Source: Paenibacillus_AA sp045062745 (GTDB taxonomy: Bacteria; Bacillota; Bacilli; Paenibacillales; NBRC-103111). Taken from it: 64,000 nt of DNA. The stretch spans positions 62,001 to 126,000 of the forward strand of contig NZ_JBJGED010000013.1 in assembly GCF_045062745.1 (NCBI RefSeq). Reading direction: 5' to 3'. Of the stretch, positions 44,815 through 54,066 are shown piece after piece. The notes below the pieces were generated by a model. It searched no databases, had not been told where the DNA came from, and saw only the letters and a program-made list of their open reading frames with translations. The position numbers were made by a program, and so were the translations under genes. Every line of letters begins with the position of its first letter. The first letter of the stretch is position 1.

Positions 44815-47800
44815 ATGAAAGGCAAGATGAGGTTCAGGTTTTGGGGTATGCTTCTGGGATTGTTCCTCATGATGGCAAGTATGTCGCCTGTAGTCGTTCC
44901 GGCAACGGCGCTCGCCGCCGGGACCGCATACTACGTCGACTCGGCGGGCGGCAACGACGCGAATGCGGGAACATCAGCCGGGGCGGCGTGGAAGACGCTG
45001 GACAAGGTGAACGCCATCACGTTTCAACCGGGCGACACGATTCTGTTCAAGGCAGGCGGCGTGTGGACCGGCACGCTGTCCCCGCAAGGCTCCGGGTCTG
45101 CGGGCAGTCCGATCAAGATCGACATGTACGGCACCGGCAGCAAGCCGCTGATCGCTGGAGCGGGAGCTGCGTCGGCGATCTACTTCTACAACCAGGAGCA
45201 GTGGGAGCTGCGCAATCTGGAGATCACCAACGATGCGGCAACGGCAGGCGTACGCAGAGGCATTCATTTGGACGGCAGCAGCGGCACCTGGACGAATCCG
45301 AAGGTGTATCAGCATTTTGTGTTCGAGAATTTGGATATTCACAATGTGAAAGGAAATGTCGGCTCGGACTACGCCCACAACGGCGGCATTATCGTCTGGG
45401 GAACGGCCTGGGATTACCACGTATCGGACGTAACGATCAACAATTGCAAAATTTACACGGTGGACAGTGTGGGCATCTATTTGAACGGCGCCCAGACCAA
45501 GTATTCTACAGGCCTGAAGGTGACCAACAACCTGATTTACGATGTGGCGGCCGACGGAGCCTTCGTGCTGAATACGACGAACGGTCTGATTGAGAACAAT
45601 ATCGTGCATGACACCCACGTCAGAGCGAGCGGTTACCATGTGCCGCTGTGGGTATTTGCCGCCAAAAACAATGTGATTCAATTCAACGAGGTGTACAATA
45701 CGGCGGCGGGCGGCGACGCCATGGCCTTTGACGCGGATTATAACAGCGACGGCACCATCATCCAGTACAACTACAGCCACAACAACGCCGGCGGCGGCTT
45801 CCTGGTGGTGAACGACGGGACGAAAACGAGCAATTTCAATACGAATGCCGTCGTCCGATACAACATCAGCCAGAACGACAGCGGCGCCGTATTCAATTTC
45901 AACGGAACGCCGGATACGACTTATGTGTATAACAATACCGTATATTTGCCCAGAACGTCCCAATCCAAGGTGATCAATCACTCCAACTGGGGCGGGTATG
46001 CCAAAAACACGTATTTTTACAATAACATCATCTATAATCTGGGATCGGGCGGCTACACCTTCGCCACAAGTACCAACAACGTCTTCGAGCATAACGTCTT
46101 TTACGGCAACCACCCGGCCACCGAACCGGCGGATCCTTACAAGATTACCGCAGATCCGCAGCTGGCTTCCCCGAATTCGGGCGGGATCGGCAAAACTACA
46201 TTGGCCGGCTACCAGCTGTTAAACACCTCTCCGGCCATCGGGGCGGGCAAGGTGATTACTAACAACGGAGGGCGCGACTATTACGGCAATCCGGTATCCG
46301 CGACTGCCGCTCCGAATATCGGAGCTTACGGCGGCCCTGGGCTCGACCCGAATAACCTTCCTCCACTGCCGTCGCCGCCGCCGGATGTGAATCTGCTGAA
46401 TAACCCCGGCTTTGAAACGGGCGATTTCACCTACTGGCCGAATCATAACAGCGGGGTGACGATCGGAGCCGTGAACGCCCATTCCGGAACGTATGCCGCC
46501 AAGCTTACGAGCGCTGCTGCGTCGGTCGAGCAAACTGTCGTGGGCCTGTATCCGAATACGATCTACAAATTGTACGGATGGGGAATCAGCGCAAGTGGCG
46601 GCGACGCGGTGCTCGGCGTGAAAAATTACGGGGGCAGCATCATAGACGCCCATGTGACATCGACTTCGTATTCGAGGAAAGAAATCACCTTCACGACAGG
46701 CAGCTCCAATACGAGCGCGACGATATATTTGTATAAAGGCGGCAGCACCGGAGAGGTTTATTTCGACGATTTGGAATTGTACCAATACAGCGCGGCGCCC
46801 GGCGGCACGGGTACCGTATTTCCCGAAGGAACGAACGACGAGTTTGGCAGCACGACGCTGAATTCGCAATGGCGTTGGATCCGGGAGAACAGCGCCAACT
46901 GGTCCTTGAGCGCGAATCCGGGCTCTATGCGGATCGTGAGCGAAGCGGGGGATCTGGCAGGCAGGGCGGATGCGAAAAACGTCCTGCTCACCGGCGCGCC
47001 TGGCGGGGACTGGACGATCGAAACGAAGCTCGACGGCAAGCCGACCTCGCAATGGTCGCAAGGCGGTCTGATCGTCTATGTGGATGACATCACGTATTTG
47101 CGCGTGACCCGGCTGTACGGCAGCGGCAATCAATTCCAGTTCGACAAACAGGTGGCCGGTGTGCGCACGCATACGGAGGTGGCCGATACGATCGCTTCGA
47201 CGGTATCCTATCTCCGGCTTGTTAAGAGCGGCAACAGCTACAGCGCGTACTATTCCGCAGACGGTGTTACCTATAACCAGATCGGAACCGCGCAAACCGC
47301 CGAACTGACCAATCCGAAGGTCGGGTTGATCGCTTGTGCGGGAACGGGACTTACGGCGAATTTCGACTATTTCCATCTTACACAGCCTACTCTGTTCAGC
47401 GACGATTTCGAGGATGGCAATTCCACCGGTTGGACCACCGGGAGCGGTGCCTGGTCGGTGGTAACGGACGGAACGAAAGTATACAAACAGACGAGTTCGA
47501 GCAGCGGCGGCGAAGCGCTCGTCTACGCAGGCAATGCGGCGTGGACGAATTACGCCGTGAAAGCGGACATCAAGCTATACAATAATAATACGAGTGCCGG
47601 ATCGGGCATCTTGGCCCGCTATGTCGACAACAACAATTATTACATGTTCAGGCTGCATCAGTCGGGAAAAGTGCAATTGTATAAAAAAGCAGCCGGCACT
47701 TACACCCTGCTCGGCGATGCCGATCAAGCCGTAACGGCAGGCAGCACGTATACGCTTAAGCTGGAGTTGAACGGCTCGGCGTTGACCGGGTATGTGAACG

Positions 47801-47913
47801 GCGCAGCCAAGATTTCCCTGACGGACACGAGCTTTAGCGGCGGCCAAATCGGCGCAAGATCGTATAGTCAAACGATCGCGATTGATAATGTCGTCGTGAC
47901 TGCGATTAATTAA
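44815..47913 (+). CDS. Secreted right-handed beta-helix protein, shorter paralogue
   Basis: The 1032-residue protein has a signal peptide (FWGMLLGLFLMMASMSPVVV, cut near ALA-A). It has the same beta-helix (about 40-510), CBM-like (about 525-660) and GH43-C2-like (670-860) modules as the preceding gene. It then ends in a single laminin-G/DUF1080-like sandwich (FSDDFEDGNSTGWTTGSG...) instead of the long Ig/HYR tail. The start is ATG 44815, eight bases after GGGAGG; the ATG at 44809 is too close. The shared core is nearly identical in DNA, while signal peptide, linkers and tail have diverged. A terminator follows. Confidence 0.85.
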   Translation: MKGKMRFRFWGMLLGLFLMMASMSPVVVPATALAAGTAYYVDSAGGNDANAGTSAGAAWKTLDKVNAITFQPGDTILFKAGGVWTGTLSPQGSGSAGSPIKIDMYGTGSKPLIAGAGAASAIYFYNQEQWELRNLEITNDAATAGVRRGIHLDGSSGTWTNPKVYQHFVFENLDIHNVKGNVGSDYAHNGGIIVWGTAWDYHVSDVTINNCKIYTVDSVGIYLNGAQTKYSTGLKVTNNLIYDVAADGAFVLNTTNGLIENNIVHDTHVRASGYHVPLWVFAAKNNVIQFNEVYNTAAGGDAMAFDADYNSDGTIIQYNYSHNNAGGGFLVVNDGTKTSNFNTNAVVRYNISQNDSGAVFNFNGTPDTTYVYNNTVYLPRTSQSKVINHSNWGGYAKNTYFYNNIIYNLGSGGYTFATSTNNVFEHNVFYGNHPATEPADPYKITADPQLASPNSGGIGKTTLAGYQLLNTSPAIGAGKVITNNGGRDYYGNPVSATAAPNIGAYGGPGLDPNNLPPLPSPPPDVNLLNNPGFETGDFTYWPNHNSGVTIGAVNAHSGTYAAKLTSAAASVEQTVVGLYPNTIYKLYGWGISASGGDAVLGVKNYGGSIIDAHVTSTSYSRKEITFTTGSSNTSATIYLYKGGSTGEVYFDDLELYQYSAAPGGTGTVFPEGTNDEFGSTTLNSQWRWIRENSANWSLSANPGSMRIVSEAGDLAGRADAKNVLLTGAPGGDWTIETKLDGKPTSQWSQGGLIVYVDDITYLRVTRLYGSGNQFQFDKQVAGVRTHTEVADTIASTVSYLRLVKSGNSYSAYYSADGVTYNQIGTAQTAELTNPKVGLIACAGTGLTANFDYFHLTQPTLFSDDFEDGNSTGWTTGSGAWSVVTDGTKVYKQTSSSSGGEALVYAGNAAWTNYAVKADIKLYNNNTSAGSGILARYVDNNNYYMFRLHQSGKVQLYKKAAGTYTLLGDADQAVTAGSTYTLKLELNGSALTGYVNGAAKISLTDTSFSGGQIGARSYSQTIAIDNVVVTAIN
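44988..46067 (+). repeat. Direct duplication, copy 2 (beta-helix coding core)
   Basis: Second copy of the segment at 39571-40650, in the same orientation and frame. Signal-peptide and C-terminal coding parts outside it are much less similar. Confidence 0.85.
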
Positions 47914-47925
47914 ACCACCTATGCG

Positions 47926-47964
47926 AAAGTCCCCACTCCGATAACCGATAGGAGGGGGACTTTT
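47926..47964. terminator. Bidirectional terminator between beta-helix gene and xylR
   Basis: AAAGTCCCC and GGGGACTTT form a nine-base-pair stem with T-rich flanks on the plus side, between convergent genes. Confidence 0.75.
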
Positions 47965-47975
47965 GTCTGCAACTG

Positions 47976-49136
47976 CTACAGGGTAACGCGGTCCTTGAAC
48001 AAAAAGGCGGAGATCGCATAATAGGCCGCTCCCCTTACGGCAGAGTGGGTTTTGAGCTCCGCGAACCGAATGTCGAGCCCTTCCCGATGGTAGGAGAGCG
48101 ACCGCATTCTCACCACGCGAAGGATGGAGTTGCGCAGCCAGGCCTCCGCCCGGACCATCTGATTGCCGATCAGGATGAGCTGTGGATTGAATGTGTTGAT
48201 AATATTGGCGATGCCGATCCCGAGATATTCGCCGGTCTGATGGAAGAGCTGGAGCGCTTCCGGCTGACCGGCTTCCGCCATGTCGACGAGCGCGTCGAAG
48301 CTGGCGGCGCCGATCGCGCGCGCCTGTTCCATGAGCGCCCCCTCGGAGGCGTACAGCTCCAGGCAGCCGCGATTGCCGCAGCTGCATTTTTTCCCGTTCG
48401 ACTCGATCGACGTATGGCCGATCTCGCCGGAGAATCCGTGCGACCCGCGGAAGAGATGCCCGCCCAGGACAATGCCGGACCCGATCCCGGTCCCGACGCT
48501 TAAGTACACGAGATCGTCGGAAGTGCGCCCGGCACCGTATTGCTTCTCACCGAGCGCACCCGCGTTCGCTTCGTTGTCTATCGTGACCGGCAGGCCGAAC
48601 TCGCGCTCCAGCCGCTCGCGGAGCGGGAACGCCTCCCAGTGCAAATTCGGGGCGAACAGGATCGTGCCTTCCGCATCGACGATGCCGGGAACGCCGATCC
48701 CGATGCCGATAATACCGTACGGGCTGACCGGCGCCCGCTCGATCAGGGTGCGCACTTGCCGCACGAGCTGCTCCAGCACCGGCTCCGGCTCCTGGACGCC
48801 AAGCGGCAGACGATGCTCCGCCACGATGTGGCCGTCCAGGTCTGTCAAGACCGTTAGAATATACGTGACCCCCAGGTCGATGCCGACCGCATACCCGGCC
48901 GTTTTGTTGAAATGAAGCATCATCGGCTTGCGCCCGCCGCTCGACTGGCCGAGGCCGATCTCGTAGACGAGATGGGCTTCGATCAGCTCGTTCACGAGCG
49001 TCGAGACGGTCCCTTTGTTCAGGCCCGTCGTCTCCGACACCTGTGCCCGCGACAAGGGGCAGTCGGTGCGGATCGTCTCCAGCACGATGGATTTGTTAAT
49101 TTTTTTGACCAACTGCTGATCGCCTGTTGTCCGCAC
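47976..49136 (-). CDS. xylR: ROK-family transcriptional repressor of xylose genes
   Basis: The 386-residue protein has an N-terminal winged helix-turn-helix (CPLSRAQVSETTGLNKGTVSTLVNELIEA) and a ROK sugar-kinase-like domain. The latter includes VGIDLGVTYIL, DNEANAGALGEKQYGAG and the zinc-type motif CSCGNRGCLE. Such XylR proteins repress xylA/xylB until xylose binds. The start is GTG with AGAGGAG nine bases ahead. The gene is divergent from xylA, and the intergenic DNA holds two matching operator candidates. The identification follows from family plus context. Confidence 0.92.
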   Translation of the reverse strand: MRTTGDQQLVKKINKSIVLETIRTDCPLSRAQVSETTGLNKGTVSTLVNELIEAHLVYEIGLGQSSGGRKPMMLHFNKTAGYAVGIDLGVTYILTVLTDLDGHIVAEHRLPLGVQEPEPVLEQLVRQVRTLIERAPVSPYGIIGIGIGVPGIVDAEGTILFAPNLHWEAFPLRERLEREFGLPVTIDNEANAGALGEKQYGAGRTSDDLVYLSVGTGIGSGIVLGGHLFRGSHGFSGEIGHTSIESNGKKCSCGNRGCLELYASEGALMEQARAIGAASFDALVDMAEAGQPEALQLFHQTGEYLGIGIANIINTFNPQLILIGNQMVRAEAWLRNSILRVVRMRSLSYHREGLDIRFAELKTHSAVRGAAYYAISAFLFKDRVTL

Positions 49137-49150
49137 GAATGTCTACTCCT

Positions 49151-49172
49151 CTTAGTATATCCGTTGATCTAA
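49151..49172. promoter_or_regulatory. Candidate XylR operator 1
   Basis: TTAGTATATCC followed by a CTAA end lies just upstream of the xylR ribosome site. It matches the reverse complement of 49225-49247 at 18 of 22 bases, and its ends (TTAG/CTAA) are self-complementary. Confidence 0.6.
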
Positions 49173-49224
49173 TAAAGCTAGTTTAGAATACAATGAAGCA
49201 AAGTACAATAATAATTCAGCGAAA

Positions 49225-49247
49225 CTTAGTTTAATGGATATACAAAG
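49225..49247. promoter_or_regulatory. Candidate XylR operator 2
   Basis: The minus strand reads TTTGTATATCC and ends in CTAAG, mirroring operator 1 in opposite orientation about 50 bases away. It overlaps the likely -35 of xylA, where bound repressor would block polymerase. Confidence 0.6.
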
Positions 49248-49267
49248 TCGGGCCGCTTTGTTATGAT
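49239..49267 (+). promoter_or_regulatory. Likely xylA promoter
   Basis: TATACA (49239-49244) and TATGAT (49262-49267) are spaced by 17 bases, matching -35 and -10 at four and five of six positions. The xylA start codon is 49 bases downstream. Confidence 0.55.
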
Positions 49268-49316
49268 TATAGCAGCAAGATTGAGGTTATATACATTTAT
49301 AAACGGGAGGCTGGGC

Positions 49317-50636
49317 ATGAGCTACTTCGCATCGATCGGGCGAATTTCCTATGAGGGAAGCCGTTCGAACAATCCGTTGGCGTTTCAACATTATCAAGCC
49401 GAGCAAGTGATAGCCGGGAAGAAGATGGAGGAACATCTTCGCTTCTCGATGGCGTATTGGCATACGCTGACCGGAGGAGGCAGCGATCCGTTCGGTACCG
49501 CGACCGCGATCCGTCCATGGGACGGCTATAGCGGGATGGATCTCGCCAAGGCTCGCGTGGAAGCGGCTTTCGAGCTAATGGAGAAGCTGGGGCTCCGGTA
49601 CTTCTGCTTCCACGACCGGGACATCGCGCCCGAAGGCGAGACGCTGCAGGAGACGAACCGCAATCTCGACGTCATCGTCGATCTGATGGAGCAGCATATG
49701 AAGTCGACGGGCATTAAGCTGCTGTGGAACACGGCGTGCCTGTTTACGCACCCCCGGTTCGTGCATGGGGCGGGAACGACGAGCAATGCCGATGTATACG
49801 CTTACTCGGCGGCGCAGCTGAAGAAGAGCCTGGAGATCGGCAAGCGCCTGGGCGCCGATAACTATGTGTTCTGGGGCGGCCGGGAAGGGTATGAGTCGCT
49901 GCTGAATACCGATATGAAGCTGGAGCTGGACAATCTCGCGTTCCTGTACCGGATGGCGATCGATTACTCGCGGGAGATCGGGTTCGACGCCCAATTCCTG
50001 ATCGAGCCGAAGCCGAAGGAGCCGACCAAGCATCAATACGATTTTGACGCGGCGACTACGATCGCCTTCCTGCAGCGTTATGGGCTCGAAGCTCACTTCA
50101 AGCTGAACCTGGAAGCGAACCACGCTACGCTAGCCGGCCACACGTTCGAGCACGAGCTGCGTGTCGCCCGGCTGCACGGGATGCTCGGCTCGCTCGATGC
50201 GAACCAGGGCGACCTGCTGCTCGGCTGGGACACGGATGAGTTCCCGACCGATCTGTACGCCACTACGCTGACGATGTACGAGGTACTGAAGAACGGCGGC
50301 TTGGGCAAAGGCGGCATCAATTTTGACGCGAAGGTGCGCCGTGCGTCCTTCGAGCCGGAAGACTTGTTTTATGCGCATATCGCCGGCATGGACGCTTATG
50401 CCAAGGGGCTCAAGGTCGCGGCTCGCCTGATCGAAGACCGCGTGTTCGACGAGGCGGTCGATCGTCGGTACGCCTCGTTCCGCGAAGGCATCGGACGCGA
50501 TATCGCGGAAGGCCGCGCGACGCTGGCGAGCCTCGAGCAGTATGCGCTCGAGAATCGCCCGATCTCGAACATTTCCGGCCGGCAGGAAAGGCTCAAGGCC
50601 GTATTGAACCAATATTTGTTGGAGGCGGACAAGTAA
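49317..50636 (+). CDS. xylA: Xylose isomerase
   Basis: The 439-residue enzyme converts D-xylose to D-xylulose in the cytoplasm with two divalent metals. It shows the catalytic histidine in FCFHDRDIAPEG, FWGGREGYE, the metal ligands in IEPKPKEPTKHQYDFD and LEANHATLAGHTFEHEL, and the closing WDTDEFP. Its length is that of class II isomerases. The start is ATG 49317, six bases after GGGAGG. Its stop codon overlaps the xylB start by one base. Confidence 0.97.
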   Translation: MSYFASIGRISYEGSRSNNPLAFQHYQAEQVIAGKKMEEHLRFSMAYWHTLTGGGSDPFGTATAIRPWDGYSGMDLAKARVEAAFELMEKLGLRYFCFHDRDIAPEGETLQETNRNLDVIVDLMEQHMKSTGIKLLWNTACLFTHPRFVHGAGTTSNADVYAYSAAQLKKSLEIGKRLGADNYVFWGGREGYESLLNTDMKLELDNLAFLYRMAIDYSREIGFDAQFLIEPKPKEPTKHQYDFDAATTIAFLQRYGLEAHFKLNLEANHATLAGHTFEHELRVARLHGMLGSLDANQGDLLLGWDTDEFPTDLYATTLTMYEVLKNGGLGKGGINFDAKVRRASFEPEDLFYAHIAGMDAYAKGLKVAARLIEDRVFDEAVDRRYASFREGIGRDIAEGRATLASLEQYALENRPISNISGRQERLKAVLNQYLLEADK

Positions 50637-52138
50637 TGAGCTACGTCATTGGCGTCGATCTGGGGACGAGCGCGGTCAAGACGCTGCTCGTCGACGAAGC
50701 CGGACGCGTCCGGGCCGAAGCGACCAAATCGTACCCGCTGCACCAGCCCCAGTCGGGCTACAGTGAGCAGAACCCGGAGGACTGGGTCGAAGGGACGCTG
50801 ACCGCACTCGGCCGGCTGATGCGAGAGAGCGGTGTCCCGGCGGACGCCGTGCAGGGGCTCAGCTTTTCCGGGCAGATGCACGGGCTCGTCCTGCTGGACC
50901 GCGACCATCGGGTGCTGCGGCCGGCCATTCTGTGGAACGACACCCGCACGACGGCGGAATGCCGCGAGATCGAGGCGGCGCTGGGCGGGGAGCTGCTCGC
51001 CATCGCCAAGAACCGCGCGCTCGAAGGCTTCACCCTGCCGAAGCTGCTCTGGGTGAAGCGGCACGAGCCGGAGGTGTACGCGCGGGCAGCGGTGTTCGTG
51101 CTGCCGAAGGACTACGTCCGCTACCGGCTGACGGGCACGCTCGCCCTGGACGTGTCCGATGCGGCGGGCACGCTGCTCCTGGACGTCGCGAGCGGCCGCT
51201 GGAGCGAGCGCATCTGCGCGGCGGTCGGCATCGACCCGGCGCTGTGCCCGCCGCTCGTCGAGCCGACGGCCGAGACGGGCGCACTCGCGCCGGACATGGC
51301 CCGGCGCGCGGGGCTGTCGCCCCGCACCCGCGTCTTCGCGGGCGGGGCGGACAATGCGTGCGGCGCGATCGGCGCCGGCATCCTGTCCGCCGGCGAGACG
51401 CTCGTGAGCATCGGCACGTCCGGCGTCGTGCTGGCGTATGAGCCGGACGGGAGCGCCGATTACGGCGGCCGGCTGCATCTGTTCAACCACGGCCAGCCGG
51501 GCGCGTATTACGCGATGGGCGTCACCCTCGCGGCGGGCTACAGCTTGCAGTGGTTCAAGGAGACGGTCGCGCCGGACGCCGGCTTCGACCGGCTGCTCGA
51601 GCCGGCCGCCCGGGTGCGGGCCGGCGCAGACGGGCTGCTGTTCACCCCGTACCTCGCGGGGGAACGCACCCCTCACGCGGATGCGAACATCCGCGCCAGC
51701 TTCATCGGCCTCGACGCTACGCACTCGCTGCCGCATCTGACCCGCGCGGTGCTGGAGGGCATCACCTTCTCCCTGCGGGAGTCGGTGGACATCCTCCGCT
51801 CGGCAGGGCACCCCGTCGCCTCGCTCGTCTCCATCGGAGGCGGCGCCAAGAACGAGGCCTGGCTGCAGATGCAGGCCGACATCTTCGGGGCCGACATCGT
51901 GAAGCTCGAGAGCGAGCAAGGCCCCGGCATGGGGGCGGCGATGCTCGCCGCCGTCGGCTGCGGCTGGTACCCGACGCTCGCGGAGTGCGCAGCCGCATTC
52001 TTGAAGCGCGCCGCCACGTACGTGCCTCGGCCGGAGGCGATCGAGACGTACGAGGCGCTGTACGGCGTTTATCGGCGCGTCTACGCGGCGACGAGAGAAT
52101 TGAACGAGGCGCTCGTCCCGTTCCGGGCGGGAGTCTGA
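50636..52138 (+). CDS. xylB: Xylulokinase
   Basis: The 500-residue FGGY-family kinase phosphorylates D-xylulose to enter the pentose phosphate pathway. The ATP/sugar fold motifs are present: GVDLGTSAVKTLLVDEAG, RPAILWNDTRT, ADNACGAIGAG, TSGVV and SIGGGAKNEAW. The start overlaps the xylA stop (TAATG), with GGAGG inside xylA. Its base composition is very GC-rich compared with xylA. Confidence 0.95.
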   Translation: MSYVIGVDLGTSAVKTLLVDEAGRVRAEATKSYPLHQPQSGYSEQNPEDWVEGTLTALGRLMRESGVPADAVQGLSFSGQMHGLVLLDRDHRVLRPAILWNDTRTTAECREIEAALGGELLAIAKNRALEGFTLPKLLWVKRHEPEVYARAAVFVLPKDYVRYRLTGTLALDVSDAAGTLLLDVASGRWSERICAAVGIDPALCPPLVEPTAETGALAPDMARRAGLSPRTRVFAGGADNACGAIGAGILSAGETLVSIGTSGVVLAYEPDGSADYGGRLHLFNHGQPGAYYAMGVTLAAGYSLQWFKETVAPDAGFDRLLEPAARVRAGADGLLFTPYLAGERTPHADANIRASFIGLDATHSLPHLTRAVLEGITFSLRESVDILRSAGHPVASLVSIGGGAKNEAWLQMQADIFGADIVKLESEQGPGMGAAMLAAVGCGWYPTLAECAAAFLKRAATYVPRPEAIETYEALYGVYRRVYAATRELNEALVPFRAGV

Positions 52139-52169
52139 GCAGAACGAGAACCCATAGGGAGGGATCGAG

Positions 52170-53333
52170 ATGACACGAGAAGTGCGAATCGGGATGATTG
52201 GGTACAAATTTATGGGCAAGGCGCACAGCCATGCATACCGGGATTTGCCGATGTTTTTCCCGCAGGCGGCGAAGCCGGTCATGAAGGCGATCTGCGGCCG
52301 GAACGCCGAAGGCGTGCAGCAGGCGGCCCGGCAATTCGGCTGGGAATCGGCGGAGACCGACTGGTTCGAGCTGATCCGCCGCGACGACATCGACGTCGTC
52401 GATATCAACGCGCCGAGCGATGCGCATCACGCGATCGCGGTCGCGGCCGCCAGGGCCGGCAAGCATTTGTTCTGCGAGAAGCCGCTCGCCTTGACGCTGG
52501 CGGACGCCCGCGACATGCTGCAGGTAGCGGAGGAAGCCGGCGTGAAGCATATGGTCGGCTTCAACTACCGGTTCGCACCGGCCGTCCGGCTGGCCAAGAA
52601 GCTGGTCGACGAAGGCCGGATCGGCCAAATCTATCACTTCCGCGCCTGGTTCCTCCAGGATTGGATCGTCGATCCCGAATTCCCGCTCGTCTGGCGGCTG
52701 CAGAAGGAGGTGGCCGGTTCGGGCTCGCACGGGGATCTGGGCGCCCATCTGATTGACTTGGCCCATTATCTGGTCGGCGATATGCGCGAGGTGATCGGCA
52801 TGAGCGAGACGTTCATCAAAGAGCGGCCGATGCCGAGCTCGATGACCGGCCTGAGCGCCCAAGGCAGCAAGGACGGCCCTCGCGGCCCCGTCACGGTCGA
52901 CGATGCGACGCTGTTCCTGACCCGATTCGAGAACGGCGCCCTGGGCAGCTTCGAGGCGACCCGCTTCGCGCCGGGACACCGGTGCACGAACTCGTTCGAG
53001 ATCAACGGCAGCAAGGGCAGCATCAAGTTCGACTTCGAGCGGATGAACGAACTGCAAGTGTATTTCACAGAGGATGCTGAGGATGTACAAGGCTTCCGCC
53101 GCGTGATCGCGACTGATCCGGCTCATGCGTATGCGGAGGCTTGGTGGCCGCCGGGACATACGATCGGGTATGAGCATACGTTCGTGCATGAGGTGCTGGA
53201 GCTGATGGAAGCGCTGAAGGAGGACCGCCAGCCGGTACCCAACTTCCATGACGGCGTCAAGTGCCAGCAGGTGCTGGAAGCGGTCGACCTGTCCATCGCC
53301 GAGCGGCGTTGGGTCGGGGTGAACGAGCTGTAA
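52170..53333 (+). CDS. Gfo/Idh/MocA family oxidoreductase
   Basis: The 387-residue NAD(P)-dependent dehydrogenase family member has an N-terminal fold VRIGMIGYKFMGKAHSHAY, a family CEKPLALTL motif and a substrate-domain histidine region (GSHGDLGAHLIDLAHYL). GGAGGG precedes the ATG, 31 bases after xylB. It starts a three-gene set (oxidoreductase, ThuA, oxidoreductase) that seems to ride on the xylose operon. The substrate may be a pentose derivative or an unrelated sugar. Confidence 0.9.
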   Translation: MTREVRIGMIGYKFMGKAHSHAYRDLPMFFPQAAKPVMKAICGRNAEGVQQAARQFGWESAETDWFELIRRDDIDVVDINAPSDAHHAIAVAAARAGKHLFCEKPLALTLADARDMLQVAEEAGVKHMVGFNYRFAPAVRLAKKLVDEGRIGQIYHFRAWFLQDWIVDPEFPLVWRLQKEVAGSGSHGDLGAHLIDLAHYLVGDMREVIGMSETFIKERPMPSSMTGLSAQGSKDGPRGPVTVDDATLFLTRFENGALGSFEATRFAPGHRCTNSFEINGSKGSIKFDFERMNELQVYFTEDAEDVQGFRRVIATDPAHAYAEAWWPPGHTIGYEHTFVHEVLELMEALKEDRQPVPNFHDGVKCQQVLEAVDLSIAERRWVGVNEL

Positions 53334-53380
53334 GCGAGTGTCTGACAATAGAACGAGAAAGAAAGAGAGGGACCGGTGAC

Positions 53381-54034
53381 ATGCAAGCAAAACAAGCGCT
53401 GATCGTATGGGGCGGCTGGGACGGACATCAACCGAAGGAAGTGGCGGGTCTGCTCGCGGGTCTGCTGCAGGACGCCGGGTTCGAGGTGGAAATCTCCGAC
53501 ACGCTGGACCGGTTCAAGGATGCGGAGAGCCTGAAGGCGGTCGACTTGATCGTGCCGATCTGGACGATGGGTACAATCGGGAAGGACCAGCTCGGACCGC
53601 TGCTCCAGGCGGTGAAGGAGAATGGTACTGGCATTGCCGGCTGTCACGGCGGCATGGGGGATTCGTTCCGCATGGAGGTAGAGTACCAATTTATGGTCGG
53701 CGGCCAATGGGTGGCGCATCCGGGCAACGACGGCGTCCGCTATACGGTCAACATGCGGCAGCCGGACCATCCGCTCGTGCGGGGCATTGAAGATTTCGAA
53801 GTGTCCTCGGAAAAATATTACATGCATGTCGACCCCGCGATCGACGTGCTGGCCACGACGACGTTCGAGGGCTACGGACCGGGCGGGAGCGACGTGCTCA
53901 TGCCGGTCGTCTGGACGAAGAAGTACGGAGCGGGGAAAGTGTATTACTGCTCGCTAGGCCATCAGGCCAATATCGTAGCGATGCCGCCAGTGCTGGAGCT
54001 GATGAAGCGCGGCATGGTGTGGGCGGCACGCTGA
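53381..54034 (+). CDS. ThuA-like domain protein (trehalose-utilisation family)
   Basis: The 217-residue protein matches the ThuA/GATase-like fold: ALIVWGGWDGHQPKEV at the start, GIAGCHGGMGDSF in the nucleophile-elbow position, HPLVRGIEDFEV, YYMHVDP and a GAGKVYYCSLGHQ end. ThuA proteins usually travel with Gfo/Idh/MocA dehydrogenases and are thought to handle keto-sugar intermediates. The start is ATG 53381 with GAGAGGG ahead. Confidence 0.88.
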   Translation: MQAKQALIVWGGWDGHQPKEVAGLLAGLLQDAGFEVEISDTLDRFKDAESLKAVDLIVPIWTMGTIGKDQLGPLLQAVKENGTGIAGCHGGMGDSFRMEVEYQFMVGGQWVAHPGNDGVRYTVNMRQPDHPLVRGIEDFEVSSEKYYMHVDPAIDVLATTTFEGYGPGGSDVLMPVVWTKKYGAGKVYYCSLGHQANIVAMPPVLELMKRGMVWAAR

Positions 54035-54066
54035 CCGGGACCCGTTATAATGAAGGAGGAGTTTCC

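Noticed and set aside
50396..52408. Very long minus-strand open frame opposite xylA/xylB
   Set aside because: It lies antisense to two certain enzymes in very GC-rich DNA, where stop codons are rare, and has no recognisable motif or ribosome site.
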